A stretch of DNA of 64,000 nucleotides, taken from positions 21,604 through 85,603 of the forward strand of contig JADZAN010000040.1 of NCBI GenBank assembly GCA_020852815.1, given 5' to 3'. Source of the stretch: Gemmatimonadaceae bacterium. GTDB lineage: Bacteria > Gemmatimonadota > Gemmatimonadetes > Gemmatimonadales > Gemmatimonadaceae. The notes beneath the pieces are model-generated. The model saw only the letters and a list, made by a program, of their open reading frames with translations. It was not told the DNA's origin and did no database searches. The translations under genes and the position numbers were made by a program. This document shows positions 21,694 to 31,064 of this stretch, one piece after another. Position 1 is the stretch's first letter, and each line of letters opens with the position of its first letter.

Positions 21694-23706
21694 GTGATTC
21701 CCGACGAGGAAGTCGAGCGCGTCCGCGAGGCCGCCGACATCGTGGCCATCATTGGCGAATACGTCCCGCTCAAGGGGCGCGGCGGCAACTTTCGCGGCCC
21801 GTGCCCCTTTCATCAGGGCGTCAACCGCAACTTCTCGGTCACCACCACCAAGGGAAAGTTCTACCACTGCTTCGTGTGCAAGGAGTCGGGCGACGTCTTC
21901 TCGTTCCTGCAGAAGCGGCTTGGAGTCGACTGGCCCACGGCGGTGCGCATGGTCGCCGAGAAGAGCGGGATCGAGCTGCACGAGACGCGCAGCCGGCGCG
22001 AGGGCCCCGACCCGCGCGAGCCGCTGTGGGAGGCAAATGCCGCGGCGCAGCAGTACTTCCAGCGCATCCTGTGGGAAGACGACCTGGGGGCACCGGCGCG
22101 CGACTATCTCGCGTCGCGCGAGGTGAGACGCGCCGTGGCCGATCGCTTCGGCCTGGGCTTCGCCCCCCGCGAGATCGGGCTCATGCGCGCCTACCTCAAC
22201 TCGATCGGGATCGACGACGCGCGACTTCTCGAGGCGGGACTCCTGGTGAAGCGGGACGAGACGGAGGAACCGCGCCCGCGCTTTCGCAGCCGCCTCATCT
22301 TCCCCATCCACGACGTGAGCGGGCGCATTGCCGGTTTTGGCGGGCGGCTCATTGGCCCGGGGGAGCCCAAGTACCTCAACTCCGCCGAGTCGACGATCTA
22401 CTCCAAGGGGCGATTGCTGTATCACCTGCACCAGGCGCGCAACGCGATCCGCAAGGCCGACCGCGCCATCGTGGTCGAGGGGTACTTCGACGCGTTGCGC
22501 CTGGCGGCGGCCGGGATCGAGTCGGTGGTCGCGCCGTTAGGCACGGCGCTCACCAGCGAGCAGGCGCAGCTCCTCACGCGCTACTCGCGGAACATCTACC
22601 TCCTCTACGACTCCGACCAGGCGGGGCTCAAGGCCACCTTCCGCGCCGGCGACGAGCTGCTGGCCGAGGGCGCGACCGTGCGCGTGGTCTCGCTCCCCGA
22701 CGGCGACGACCCCGACACCTTCGTGCAGCATCGCGGCGGCGACGCGCTGGAGCGGCAGCTCAAGGACGCCATCGACGTCTTCGAGCGGAAGATCCAGCTC
22801 CTCGATCGCGCCGGCTGGTTCGCCGACCTCACGCGGCGCCGCTCGGCCGTCGACCGGCTCCTCCCCACCATCCGCGCCACGCGCGACCCGGTGATGCGCG
22901 ACCTCTACCTCGCCCGTGCCAGCGAGGTCTCGCACGTGGGGCGCGACGTGCTGCAGCGCGAGGTGGAGGAGGGGGCCGCCGCCGCGCTCGACGTTAGGCG
23001 AGGCGGGGGCCGCGGCGGCACGCGCGACCCGCGCGCGCCGCTCGCGCCACGCTCGCGCTCGGACGACGACGGGCCGCCGCCGCTGGAGGACGGCGACTAC
23101 GGTCAACGCGAGTGGTCACCGGAGTCGGGGCAGCCGCGCGGCTTCGAGCGCGGCGGCGAGCGTGCGGGAGGCGGATCGTCGTCGGGCGGGTCGTTCAAGG
23201 GACGCGGGAGGTTCAGGCGCCCCTTCCAGTCGCGCGACGACGTGCCGCGTGAACCGCCGCCGCGCCCCGTGCGCGGACGGGTCGTTGCCGTTGGCGCGGA
23301 GCGCTACCTCATCACCGCGATGCTCCGGTCGGCCGCGGCAATGGAGCGCATCCTCGAACGGCTCGGCAGCGACTCGTTTCGAGAACCGCGACTGCGGATG
23401 ATCTTCGAAGCATTGCGCGACATTGGGTCGAATGAGCACGTTGACCAGGTGGCGGAACGCCTGCCACCCGAAGCGGTCGCGCTCATGGATGAGCTGGTGG
23501 CCGAGCCGGACGCGATCCAGAACCTCGATCGCACGGTGGAGGATTCGCTGGCGCGCCTCGAGGAGCGCCGGCTGCAGGAACGGAACCGCGAGATCGATCG
23601 CCTCATCTCGCTCGCGACCGATGAGGAGAAGACGGCACTGATCACGGAGAAGCGGGAGAATGCGCGCCAGATCGTCGAGCTGGCCGCGCTCCGCTCCAGC
23701 AGCTAG
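21694..23706 (+). CDS. dnaG: DNA primase DnaG with a long Arg/Gly/Ser-rich linker
   Basis: Synthesises RNA primers for replication. The N-terminal CHC2 zinc finger shows Cys37, His40, Cys59 and Cys62. The Toprim core has VVEGYFDALRLA (Glu262) and YDSDQAGLKA near residue 306. Between the RNA-polymerase domain and the C-terminal DnaB-binding region, about residues 432-525 are low-complexity Gly/Arg/Ser/Asp/Pro, which is unusual for DnaG and raises the length to 670 residues. The C-terminal helical domain resumes at AERYLITAMLRSAAAMERIL. The start is GTG (IPDEEVERVREA). Unlike many genomes, rpoD does not follow. Confidence 0.95.
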   Translation: MIPDEEVERVREAADIVAIIGEYVPLKGRGGNFRGPCPFHQGVNRNFSVTTTKGKFYHCFVCKESGDVFSFLQKRLGVDWPTAVRMVAEKSGIELHETRSRREGPDPREPLWEANAAAQQYFQRILWEDDLGAPARDYLASREVRRAVADRFGLGFAPREIGLMRAYLNSIGIDDARLLEAGLLVKRDETEEPRPRFRSRLIFPIHDVSGRIAGFGGRLIGPGEPKYLNSAESTIYSKGRLLYHLHQARNAIRKADRAIVVEGYFDALRLAAAGIESVVAPLGTALTSEQAQLLTRYSRNIYLLYDSDQAGLKATFRAGDELLAEGATVRVVSLPDGDDPDTFVQHRGGDALERQLKDAIDVFERKIQLLDRAGWFADLTRRRSAVDRLLPTIRATRDPVMRDLYLARASEVSHVGRDVLQREVEEGAAAALDVRRGGGRGGTRDPRAPLAPRSRSDDDGPPPLEDGDYGQREWSPESGQPRGFERGGERAGGGSSSGGSFKGRGRFRRPFQSRDDVPREPPPRPVRGRVVAVGAERYLITAMLRSAAAMERILERLGSDSFREPRLRMIFEALRDIGSNEHVDQVAERLPPEAVALMDELVAEPDAIQNLDRTVEDSLARLEERRLQERNREIDRLISLATDEEKTALITEKRENARQIVELAALRSSS

Positions 23707-23866
23707 CCGAGTGCCATCGCGCCAGCGGACGCCGGCGCTCCGGCCGTCAGGTGCACGCACCGGCGCGCCGGTCGGGAGGGAGCGGGGTGGTAGTCGCACG
23801 ACGTGAACGCACGCCCACGTGGCGTGGGGCGCCGGACGCCCCCGCGCCCGAGAACCCGGAGGACCT

Positions 23867-24571
23867 GTGCACGCGGAGCTGGTAGCGCTGTTGGAGTTGC
23901 AAGCGGACGACGATGTCGTCGAGGGAATCATGGCGCAGATCGACGGCATTGCCCCTCGACTGGCCGCACTCGATGCCGCCCGCGCCAAGGCGGCGCGGCA
24001 GGTCGAGATCACCCAGGCGCAACTGGGCGACGCCGAGCGCAAGCAGCGCGAGGTCGCGCACCTCGTCGCCGAGCACCGGCAACGCGTGGAACGCAACCAG
24101 CACCAGCTGGACCTGGTGAAGAACATGCGCGAGGCCACGGCGGCCACGCAGCAGGTGGAGTCGGGCAAGCGCATGCTGAGCGAGGGGGAGCAGGGGCTGC
24201 GCGACGCGGAGGAGATGGCGAACGGCATTCGCAACGCGCTCGACGCGCACCGCGCGATCCTCGAGGAGTTCGACGCCACCCAGGACGCCAAGCGCACCGC
24301 CATTCACGACGAGCGACAGGCGCTGGACGTGCAGCTGGCGGAGGCGCAGGGCAAGCGCGCGGCTGCCGCGGCCCGTGTGCCGGGCTCGATGCGCGGCATG
24401 TACGAGAAGATTCGCGCACGGCGCCGGTCGCAGGTGGTCTTCGCCGTGACGCATGGCGCCTGTGGCTCGTGCGACACGGCAATTCCCGTGCAGCGCCGCA
24501 CGCAGATGGTGTCCAAGGGGACGCTGGAGCTGTGCGAGGGGTGCGGAATGCTCCTGTATGCAACGGAATGA
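23867..24571 (+). CDS. Coiled-coil zinc-ribbon protein (CT398/DUF-type C4 zinc ribbon)
   Basis: A 234-residue protein made of a long antiparallel coiled coil (about 15-165, heptads rich in Ala/Glu/Gln/Arg) and a C-terminal zinc ribbon with CGSC and CEGC pairs (THGACGSCDTAIP and LELCEGCGMLLY). Homologues are thought to bind nucleic acid or secretion-system components, but the function is not settled. I chose GTG 23867 because AACCCGGAGG sits a few nt upstream, whereas the longer reading from 23819 is Pro/Arg-rich. The 160 nt between dnaG and this start hold nothing recognisable. Confidence 0.85.
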   Translation: MHAELVALLELQADDDVVEGIMAQIDGIAPRLAALDAARAKAARQVEITQAQLGDAERKQREVAHLVAEHRQRVERNQHQLDLVKNMREATAATQQVESGKRMLSEGEQGLRDAEEMANGIRNALDAHRAILEEFDATQDAKRTAIHDERQALDVQLAEAQGKRAAAAARVPGSMRGMYEKIRARRRSQVVFAVTHGACGSCDTAIPVQRRTQMVSKGTLELCEGCGMLLYATE

Positions 24572-24607
24572 TCCGCACGTTGGCTGGACCGCGCGTACCG
24601 TGAGGCC

Positions 24608-26371
24608 ATGACCGCCCCCGCTCCATCCTCACGCCCCGCCCCCCGCGACGCCGCCTCCGCGCCGGCGCGCGCGCGCATCGCGCCGCGATGGCACCACCCG
24701 CAGGCGCCCGACGCGACGCTGGTCCACACGCTGGAGGACGCCCTCAAGCTTCCGCCCATGGTGTGCGAACTGCTCGCGGCGCGTGGTTACGCCGATCCGG
24801 AAGACGCCAAGCGATTCCTGCGCCCGCGCCTCGAGCAGCTCCACCCGCCAGGCGCAATGCTGGGCATGGATGCGGCCGTCGATCGCCTGGCGCGGGCCAT
24901 CCGCGGCGGTGAGGTGATCCTCGTCCACGGCGACTACGATGTCGACGGGATCTGTTCGACGACGATCATGGTGCGCGTCATTCGCCACCTGGGGGGGACG
25001 GCGGTCCCGTTTCTCCCGCACCGCATGACCGACGGCTACGACCTGGGCGACGCCGGGGTACGCGCGGCCATCGACGCGGGTGCGTCGGTCGTCCTTACCT
25101 GCGACTGCGGCACCAGCGCGCACGAGGCGATCGACCGCCTCACCGCGCGCGGCATCGACGTCATCGTCTCGGACCACCATCTCCCCAGCCGGCCGGTCCC
25201 CTCGTGCCTCGCGGTCCTCAACCCGCGCCAACCCGGCTGCGCCTACCCCGACAAGGACCTCTGCGCGGCGGGCGTGGCATTCAAGATCGCCATCGCCCTG
25301 CTGCAGGCCTTTGGGGCGAGCGAGCACGTGGCGTTGCACCTGCTGGACCTGGTGGCGCTGGCCACCATCGCCGACGTGGCCCCGCTGCGCGGTGAGAACC
25401 GGATCCTCGTCCGCTTCGGCCTCAAGCTCATGGCGGAATCGCGCCATCCCGGGCTGCAGGCACTCATGGACGCCGCCGGCCTCGATCGCCAGGCGCTCAC
25501 CGCTGGGCGCGTCGGCTTCATCCTCGCGCCGCGCCTCAACGCCGCGGGGCGCATCGGGAACGCCATGCGCGGCGTGGAACTCCTCCTCACGCGCGACCAG
25601 GGGGAGGCGAACCGGATCGCACGCGAGCTCGAGGAGATGAATCGCGCCCGACAGGAACTCGACCGCGCCACCCTCGACGCCGCGCGCCGCATGGCCGACC
25701 GCCTCGACCTGGACGAGACGTGGGGGATCGTCCTCGGGGCCGAGGGATGGCACCCAGGCGTGATCGGCATCGTGGCGTCGCGCCTGGTCGAGGAGCTGGC
25801 GCGCCCGGTGATGATGGTGGCCTTCGAGAACGGGCTTGGCAAAGGATCCGGTCGGTCGATCAGCGCCTTCGACCTGCACGCCGGGCTCACGGCGTGCCAG
25901 GACCTCCTGGTACGCTACGGCGGGCATCGCGCCGCCGCCGGCATCACGATCCAGGGCGATCGGCTCGAGGCATTTTCCGCGCGGTTCAATGGCGTCGCGC
26001 GCGAGCGGTTGACCGCCGACGACCTCGTCCCGCGCGTGCGCGTGGACGTGGAGATCCCGCTGGATGCGGTGACGAGCGACCTGGAGGCGCTGCTGCGCCA
26101 CTTCGAGCCGTTCGGCGTGGGAAACCCCGCGCCCGTCCTGTCGTCGCGTGGCGTGCGCCTGGCGACCGTGCCGCGCACGGTGGGGCAGGGGGGGCTCAAG
26201 TTGCAGCTGGCGCGCAGCGGAGGGATGCTCGAGGCAATCGGTTGGGGAATGGGCGACCTGGCGCGCGCCCTGTCGCCGCACGCCCCCATCGACGTCGCCT
26301 TCCGCCTCGAGCGCGACAGCTACGGCGGCACGTCGCGCCTCGTGGCGCGCCTGGCCGACGTGCGCGCCTAA
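24608..26371 (+). CDS. recJ: Single-stranded-DNA-specific exonuclease RecJ
   Basis: A 5'-3' ssDNA exonuclease for recombination and mismatch repair. The DHH phosphoesterase core shows HGDYDVDGICSTTIM, LTCDCGTSAHEAID and VSDHHLPSRPVP. DHHA1 motifs include LAPRLNAAGRIGNA and the C-terminal GKGSGRSISAFDLHAGL and RYGGHRAAAGITI. The OB-fold tail contains LLRHFEPFGVGNPAPV. The full length is 587 residues. The N-terminal about 30 residues are Ala/Pro/Arg-rich, so the start might be later. The TAA stop is part of a GCCTAAC motif, and rsmD starts 6 nt later. Confidence 0.95.
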   Translation: MTAPAPSSRPAPRDAASAPARARIAPRWHHPQAPDATLVHTLEDALKLPPMVCELLAARGYADPEDAKRFLRPRLEQLHPPGAMLGMDAAVDRLARAIRGGEVILVHGDYDVDGICSTTIMVRVIRHLGGTAVPFLPHRMTDGYDLGDAGVRAAIDAGASVVLTCDCGTSAHEAIDRLTARGIDVIVSDHHLPSRPVPSCLAVLNPRQPGCAYPDKDLCAAGVAFKIAIALLQAFGASEHVALHLLDLVALATIADVAPLRGENRILVRFGLKLMAESRHPGLQALMDAAGLDRQALTAGRVGFILAPRLNAAGRIGNAMRGVELLLTRDQGEANRIARELEEMNRARQELDRATLDAARRMADRLDLDETWGIVLGAEGWHPGVIGIVASRLVEELARPVMMVAFENGLGKGSGRSISAFDLHAGLTACQDLLVRYGGHRAAAGITIQGDRLEAFSARFNGVARERLTADDLVPRVRVDVEIPLDAVTSDLEALLRHFEPFGVGNPAPVLSSRGVRLATVPRTVGQGGLKLQLARSGGMLEAIGWGMGDLARALSPHAPIDVAFRLERDSYGGTSRLVARLADVRA

Positions 26372-26377
26372 CGCCGC

Positions 26378-26947
26378 GTGCGCATCATTGCCGGCCGATG
26401 GCGCGGGCGAAGCATCAAGGCACCGCGTGACGCACGGGTGCGCCCCACGGGCGATCGCGCCCGCGAGGCCTGGATGAGCATCCTCCACCCCGAACTCCCC
26501 GGGGCGCGCGTCGTCGACCTCTTCGCCGGCTCCGGCGCCCTGGGGCTCGAGGCGCTCTCGCGCGGCGCGGCGCACTGTGACTTCGTCGAGATCGCTCCCG
26601 CTTCGCTGCGCGCCATCCGCGAGAACAGCGAGGCGCTGGGCGTCGGCGCCGGCGAGTTGGACGTCCACCGTACCGACGCGATCCGCTTCGTGCAACGCCT
26701 CGGCGCGCACGCCTACGACATCGCCTTCGCCGACCCGCCGTACAACCTCGCCCTTGCCCCTCGCCTCGCCGAGGCATGGCTCGCCGTTCCATTCGCCGGC
26801 GTCCTCGGCGTCGAGCACGACGTCCACGAAGCGATGCCCTCGGGCGGTGAGACGCGAAGCTACGGCGGCACCGCCGTGACGCTCTATCGTGCCCAGCCAC
26901 GCCACGCGTTGCACCTCGTGCCTGACGCGTCCGCGCTCGACGGTTAG
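26378..26947 (+). CDS. rsmD: 16S rRNA (guanine-966-N2)-methyltransferase RsmD
   Basis: Methylates G966 of 16S rRNA. The start MRIIAGRWRGRSIKAP and TGDRAREAWMSIL are typical. The SAM motif is VVDLFAGSGALGLEALSRGA and the catalytic motif IV is ADPPYN. Its 189 residues fit the family. GTG 26378 lies 6 nt after recJ. The rsmD-coaD pair is conserved in many bacteria. Confidence 0.94.
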   Translation: MRIIAGRWRGRSIKAPRDARVRPTGDRAREAWMSILHPELPGARVVDLFAGSGALGLEALSRGAAHCDFVEIAPASLRAIRENSEALGVGAGELDVHRTDAIRFVQRLGAHAYDIAFADPPYNLALAPRLAEAWLAVPFAGVLGVEHDVHEAMPSGGETRSYGGTAVTLYRAQPRHALHLVPDASALDG

Positions 26948-26980
26948 AATTCCGCGTCACGCCCCCTTACCTCTGAGCGC

Positions 26981-27466
26981 ATGCCTCGCATCGCGATCTA
27001 CGCCGGCTCGTTTGACCCCATCACCCGCGGTCACGAGGACCTCATTCGCCGGAGCCTCTCCTTCGTCGATCGCCTGATCGTCGCCGTGGCGATCAACGTC
27101 TCCAAGCAACCGCTCTTCAGCTTCGAGGAGCGCGCGGGCTTCATTCGCACGGCTGTGGGCGACGACCCGCGCGTCGAGGTGCACCAGTTCCAGGGACTCC
27201 TCGTGGACTTCGCGCACCAGATGGGGGCACGCCTCTTCATCCGCGGGCTGCGCGCCGTGAGCGACTTCGAGTACGAGTACCAGATGGCGCTCATGAACCG
27301 CCACCTGTCGTCGGAGCAGGAGACCGTGTTCATGGTGCCATCACTCGATACCACGTACATCAGCGCCTCGCTCGTGCGCGAGGTGGCGCGCTTTGGCGGG
27401 AAGCTGGAAGGGCTGGTGCACCCGGTGGTGTCGGCAGCGCTACGCGAGAAGTTCGCGACCCGTTAG
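26981..27466 (+). CDS. coaD: Pantetheine-phosphate adenylyltransferase CoaD
   Basis: Catalyses the penultimate step of coenzyme A synthesis, forming dephospho-CoA. The nucleotidyltransferase motif is [17 protein letters not shown] (the T-x-x-H variant TRGH at 17-20). The family motif [20 protein letters not shown] and the ISxSx block as [17 protein letters not shown] follow. Its 161 residues are a complete protein. A good -10 hexamer TAGAAT (26945-26950) overlaps the rsmD end, so an internal promoter with a roughly 25-nt leader is possible. The stop codon TAG is embedded in GTTAGGC. Confidence 0.96.
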   Translation: MPRIAIYAGSFDPITRGHEDLIRRSLSFVDRLIVAVAINVSKQPLFSFEERAGFIRTAVGDDPRVEVHQFQGLLVDFAHQMGARLFIRGLRAVSDFEYEYQMALMNRHLSSEQETVFMVPSLDTTYISASLVREVARFGGKLEGLVHPVVSAALREKFATR

Positions 27467-27468
27467 GC

Positions 27469-28509
27469 ATGGCCGCCGTTCCCCCGTTCCTCGACACCAT
27501 GCGCCGGCGTGCCTCGCAGCAACCGGCGCGCATCGTCTTTCCCGAGTCCGGCGACCCGCGCGTGCTCCACGCGGTCCGCGTCCTCCAGGAGGAACGGATC
27601 GTTCGCCCCGTCCTGGTGGCGGCGAGCGACGCCGATCGCGGCGCCCTATTCGCGCTCGAGGGAATCGGCGTCGAGGTGATCGATCCGGCCAGCGACCGGC
27701 GCCGCGCGCGTGCGGCGGCGTCGCTCGCCGAGCGACGCCGCGGACGTCCGCTCACACCCGAGGAGGGCGAGGCGCTGGCCACGACGCCGCTCCTCTTCGC
27801 CGACGATCTCGTCAGGCACGGCGACGTGGACGGCTGCGTGGCCGGGTGCGTGCTCACCACCGCCGACGTCCTGCGCGCCGCGCTCTGGCTCATCGGGCCG
27901 GCCGACGGCGTGAAGACCATCTCCTCGGCGTTCTACATGGACGTGGCCCCGTTTCGCTCGGACCAGCGCGAGGTCCTCACCTTCACCGACTGCGCCGTCA
28001 TCCCCGTCCCCACGCCGGAGCAGCTCGCCGACATCGCGCTGGCCGCGGCGGCCGACCGGGCTCGTATCGTGGGCGACACGCCAATCGTCGCATTCCTGTC
28101 GTTCAGCACGATGGGGAGTGCGACGTCGCCGTCGGTGGAACGCGTGCGTGAGGCGCTCGCCCTCGTGCGCCAGCGCGCGCCGGGAGTCGCTGTCGATGGA
28201 GAGCTGCAGGGCGACGCGGCGCTCATGGCCGCCGTCGCCGCTCGCAAGGCACCGGGGAGCGCGGTGGCGGGGCGGGCGAATGTCCTCGTCTTTCCCACGC
28301 TCGACGCCGGGAACATCGCCTACAAGCTGGTCGAACGCCTGGCGGGCGCGGCCGCGATCGGGCCGATCCTGCAGGGGCTCGCACGCCCCTGCAATGACCT
28401 GTCGCGCGGCGCGTCAGCCGACGACATTATCAACGTGGCTGCGGTCACCGCCCTTCAGGCGCGCAATCCCGCCGCTGGGCGCGGCGTACCCCTTGGAGAA
28501 TCCGCATGA
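27469..28509 (+). CDS. pta: Phosphate acetyltransferase (Pta/PTB family)
   Basis: Interconverts acetyl-CoA and acetyl phosphate. It has only the catalytic PTA_PTB domain (346 residues), without the DRTGG regulatory extension of E. coli Pta. Features are [16 protein letters not shown] and [41 protein letters not shown] and the C-terminal [23 protein letters not shown] and [19 protein letters not shown] are also present. No acetate kinase is adjacent. It starts 2 nt after coaD, and its stop overlaps the next ATG (ATGA), tying it to the signalling trio that follows. Confidence 0.94.
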   Translation: MAAVPPFLDTMRRRASQQPARIVFPESGDPRVLHAVRVLQEERIVRPVLVAASDADRGALFALEGIGVEVIDPASDRRRARAAASLAERRRGRPLTPEEGEALATTPLLFADDLVRHGDVDGCVAGCVLTTADVLRAALWLIGPADGVKTISSAFYMDVAPFRSDQREVLTFTDCAVIPVPTPEQLADIALAAAADRARIVGDTPIVAFLSFSTMGSATSPSVERVREALALVRQRAPGVAVDGELQGDAALMAAVAARKAPGSAVAGRANVLVFPTLDAGNIAYKLVERLAGAAAIGPILQGLARPCNDLSRGASADDIINVAAVTALQARNPAAGRGVPLGESA

Positions 28510-28838
28510 GCTTTGCAATCAAGAAGCAGGGTGCTGTGTGCATCGTCGACGTGGAGGGGCAGCTCATCGTCGGGAATCGTCAGGAGCTCAAGCAGAAGGT
28601 GCTCGATGAGCTCGAGCGCGGAGAGCGCAAGTTCCTCGTCGACTTCAGCCAGACGGGGTACATCGACAGTTCAGGGCTGGGGGTGCTGGTCTCGCTTTCG
28701 AAGAAGATCCGCGAGGCGGGCGGCGAGTTGCGCCTGGCGAACCTCAACGACGACCTCAAGACGCTGTTCGAGCTCACCAAGCTCGATACGCTCTTCCAGA
28801 TCTCGGTCAATCGCGACGACGCGCTCAAGACGCTCTAG
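28506..28838 (+). CDS. STAS-domain anti-sigma factor antagonist (SpoIIAA/RsbV-like)
   Basis: A 110-residue STAS protein. The motif [18 protein letters not shown] places the phosphorylatable serine at 55 or 56, as in SpoIIAA and RsbV. In partner switching the unphosphorylated form captures an anti-sigma kinase and releases its target. The kinase and a PP2C phosphatase are encoded immediately downstream (28964 and 29434), so the three probably form one module. The start overlaps pta as ATGA. No sigma factor is adjacent, so the output target is unknown. Confidence 0.92.
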   Translation: MSFAIKKQGAVCIVDVEGQLIVGNRQELKQKVLDELERGERKFLVDFSQTGYIDSSGLGVLVSLSKKIREAGGELRLANLNDDLKTLFELTKLDTLFQISVNRDDALKTL

Positions 28839-28963
28839 CGCAGGCGCGAGCGCGCCCTGCCGCCACGGTCCCGGCCCCGTCCGGTGTCCCAACCCCGATC
28901 TCTCGCCGCTGCGGCGGGCGGTGCGCGCGTGACGCCAGGGGCGCCGCGCGCGTTTCTCATGAG

Positions 28964-29437
28964 ATGACCGAACCCGCCGATCGTTTCGCCTTCGGCTCAC
29001 TCCCCGACGAGACTGGGCTCCCGCCGGGGCTCCCTCTCGACGTGCGCATCCCCTCCGACGTGCGCTATATCGAGGGGGTCGTGGGGGTGGTGGCGCGCAC
29101 CTGCGCGGCGCTGGCGTTCCCGGCGCGAGCCGTCAACCTGCAGGTGCCGGTGGCGCTCACCGAGGCGCTGTCCAACGCGATCCTCTACGGCAACGGCGCC
29201 GATACCTCCAAGCGCGTGAGGATTCGCGCCCTGATCGATGAACGGGCGCTCGTCATGGAGGTCTACGACGAGGGGAGCGGCTTCGACCTCACCGCCTGCC
29301 TCCACGACCCCACCGATCCGGAACAGCTCGAACGCGAGGATGGTCGCGGCCTCTTCCTCATGACGCGCCTCATGGACCGCGTGGAGCGCTTCTCCGACGG
29401 CGGCAACGTGGTCCGCCTCACCCTGCACCGGTCATGA
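28964..29437 (+). CDS. Anti-sigma regulatory factor / serine kinase (RsbW-like HATPase)
   Basis: A 157-residue GHKL ATPase of the RsbW/SpoIIAB type. The N box is EALSNAILYGNG, the G1 box is EVYDEGSGFD and the G2 region is DGRGLFLMTRLMDRVE. Residues 1-35 are a short N-terminal extension. Predicted partners are the STAS antagonist upstream and the phosphatase downstream, whose start overlaps this stop (ATGA). The 125 nt separating it from the STAS gene contain no clear terminator. Whether it binds a sigma factor or another protein cannot be told here. Confidence 0.9.
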   Translation: MTEPADRFAFGSLPDETGLPPGLPLDVRIPSDVRYIEGVVGVVARTCAALAFPARAVNLQVPVALTEALSNAILYGNGADTSKRVRIRALIDERALVMEVYDEGSGFDLTACLHDPTDPEQLEREDGRGLFLMTRLMDRVERFSDGGNVVRLTLHRS

Positions 29438-31035
29438 GGGAACTCGTCGCCATCCTCGACCGATTCGAGGACGTGACCGGCGTCAAGGCCGTAGTCTGGA
29501 CGCGCTCCGGCGACCGGGCTCCCATCGTCCCCGAGTACGGGGAGTGGAACGAGGCCGCCCCACGCGTCCTCGAACTCCTCGCCCCCGGCGCTCCGCCGGC
29601 CGAGATCGAGACGGACGACGGGATCCTCCTCGCCGGCGCCGTTCCCGGCCCGCGCCGCGCCTGGGTCAGCGTGGGGCCCTGCACGGGGCAGCGCAGCGAG
29701 CCAGCGGCCTGCCTCGAGTTCCTGCTCCCAATCGTTGGTCACTTCTTCCAGTCGGCGCTGGAGGTGGAGCACGCGGCGTACGAACTCGCCGAGCGGTACG
29801 AGGAGATCAACCTCCTCTACACCACGAGCGAGATTCTCGGGCGCACCGTCTCGCTGGAGGAGGCGGCGGCGCGCATCCTCGAGGAAATCTGCGAGACCGT
29901 GGGAGCGCGCCGCGCCGCGATCCTCGTGCACGATCGCGTCACCGACACGCTGCAGGTGGTGACCGCGCTCGGCTTCGAGGCCGCCGACGCCCCGCCCATC
30001 GGGACGCAGGACCCCCACGCCGTCTCGGCCAGGGTGTTTCGCGAGCAGCGCGCGCTCATCCTCGAGCCGGGGGAGTATCCGTGCGAGGCCGAGTCGTTGT
30101 ACCGCAAGGGCGGGCTCCTTTCGGTCCCGATCCTGTGGACCAACCCCAACCCCCACGGCGCCATCCCGTTAGGCGTGGTGAACCTCTCCGAACGCCGCAC
30201 GGGTGAGCCGTTCAGCGCAGGCGACGAGAAGCTCGTCACCGCCATCGCCACGCAGATCGGGACGGCGATCCAGAACGCGCGCCTCGTCCGATCGTCGCTC
30301 GCCCAGCAGCGCTTGCAGCAGGAAATGCAGCTGGCTAACGATCTGCAGATGAAGCTCCTCCCCGACACGCGCCTCTTTGCGCCCGAGGCGCTGGTGTCGG
30401 CGCGCGTGGTCCCGGCCGACAGCGTGGGTGGCGACTTCTATCACCTGTTCCGGCTCGGCGATGGGAAGATCGGGGTGATGATCGGCGACGTCTCCAGCCA
30501 CGGCTATCGTGCCGCCCTCATCATGGCGCTCGTCATGAGCGCTTCCTCCATCCACGCGCAGGCCAGCGACGATCCCGCCGTCATGCTCAACGCCCTGCTC
30601 GCCACGCTGCGTGAGGAGCTGGAGAGCACCGAGATGTTCATCTCGATCTTCTACGGCGTTCTGGACCCGCGGCACGCGACGATGCGATACGCCAACGCCG
30701 GGCATCCGCATGCCTTCGTCATGGACGCCGCCGGTGAGGTGGAGCGGCTCGCGGCGCTCGACCCGCCGCTCGGGATGAGTGCGCAGCACCCCTCGGGCAG
30801 GGAGCGTCCCTGGGCGCCCGGCACCGATGTCCTGCTCCTCTTCACCGATGGCATTGCCGACGCGCGCAACCGCCTCGACGTGCGACTGGGGGAAAAGCGC
30901 GTGCTGGACGTGGTGAAGGCGACGCGCACCGAGCACCCGGACGTGATCGTCGAACGCGTCTTCGGCGCGCTGCGTGCGCACGCCGGCGAGGCGATCCGGC
31001 GCGACGACCTCACGCTGCTCGTGGCGCGCACCTGA
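29434..31035 (+). CDS. GAF-PP2C (SpoIIE/RsbU-type) serine phosphatase
   Basis: A 533-residue regulator expected to dephosphorylate the STAS protein. Residues 1-130 are an unrecognised sensor-like region. A GAF domain follows (about 140-290, beginning INLLYTTSEILGRTVSLEEAAARI). A short coiled linker (QQRLQQEMQLANDLQMKLLPD) leads to the SpoIIE-type PP2C domain, which has DSVGGDFYHLF, GVMIGDVSSHGYRAALIMALVMS, YANAGHPHAFV, LLLFTDGIADARN and RRDDLTLLVART. The metal-binding aspartates are all present. It has no membrane segments, so the sensing is cytoplasmic. Confidence 0.93.
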   Translation: MRELVAILDRFEDVTGVKAVVWTRSGDRAPIVPEYGEWNEAAPRVLELLAPGAPPAEIETDDGILLAGAVPGPRRAWVSVGPCTGQRSEPAACLEFLLPIVGHFFQSALEVEHAAYELAERYEEINLLYTTSEILGRTVSLEEAAARILEEICETVGARRAAILVHDRVTDTLQVVTALGFEAADAPPIGTQDPHAVSARVFREQRALILEPGEYPCEAESLYRKGGLLSVPILWTNPNPHGAIPLGVVNLSERRTGEPFSAGDEKLVTAIATQIGTAIQNARLVRSSLAQQRLQQEMQLANDLQMKLLPDTRLFAPEALVSARVVPADSVGGDFYHLFRLGDGKIGVMIGDVSSHGYRAALIMALVMSASSIHAQASDDPAVMLNALLATLREELESTEMFISIFYGVLDPRHATMRYANAGHPHAFVMDAAGEVERLAALDPPLGMSAQHPSGRERPWAPGTDVLLLFTDGIADARNRLDVRLGEKRVLDVVKATRTEHPDVIVERVFGALRAHAGEAIRRDDLTLLVART

Positions 31036-31064
31036 GCGCGAGCGCCCCCTTCACGGCGCGCCGC

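Noticed and set aside
22988..23275. Frameshift in dnaG
   Set aside because: The low-complexity segment is in frame, and both flanking domains are continuous in the same frame.
24629..26914. A 761-codon minus-strand open frame across recJ and rsmD
   Set aside because: Both underlying + strand genes are certain, and the antisense product is His/Arg/Ala-rich without recognisable domains. High GC explains the lack of stops.
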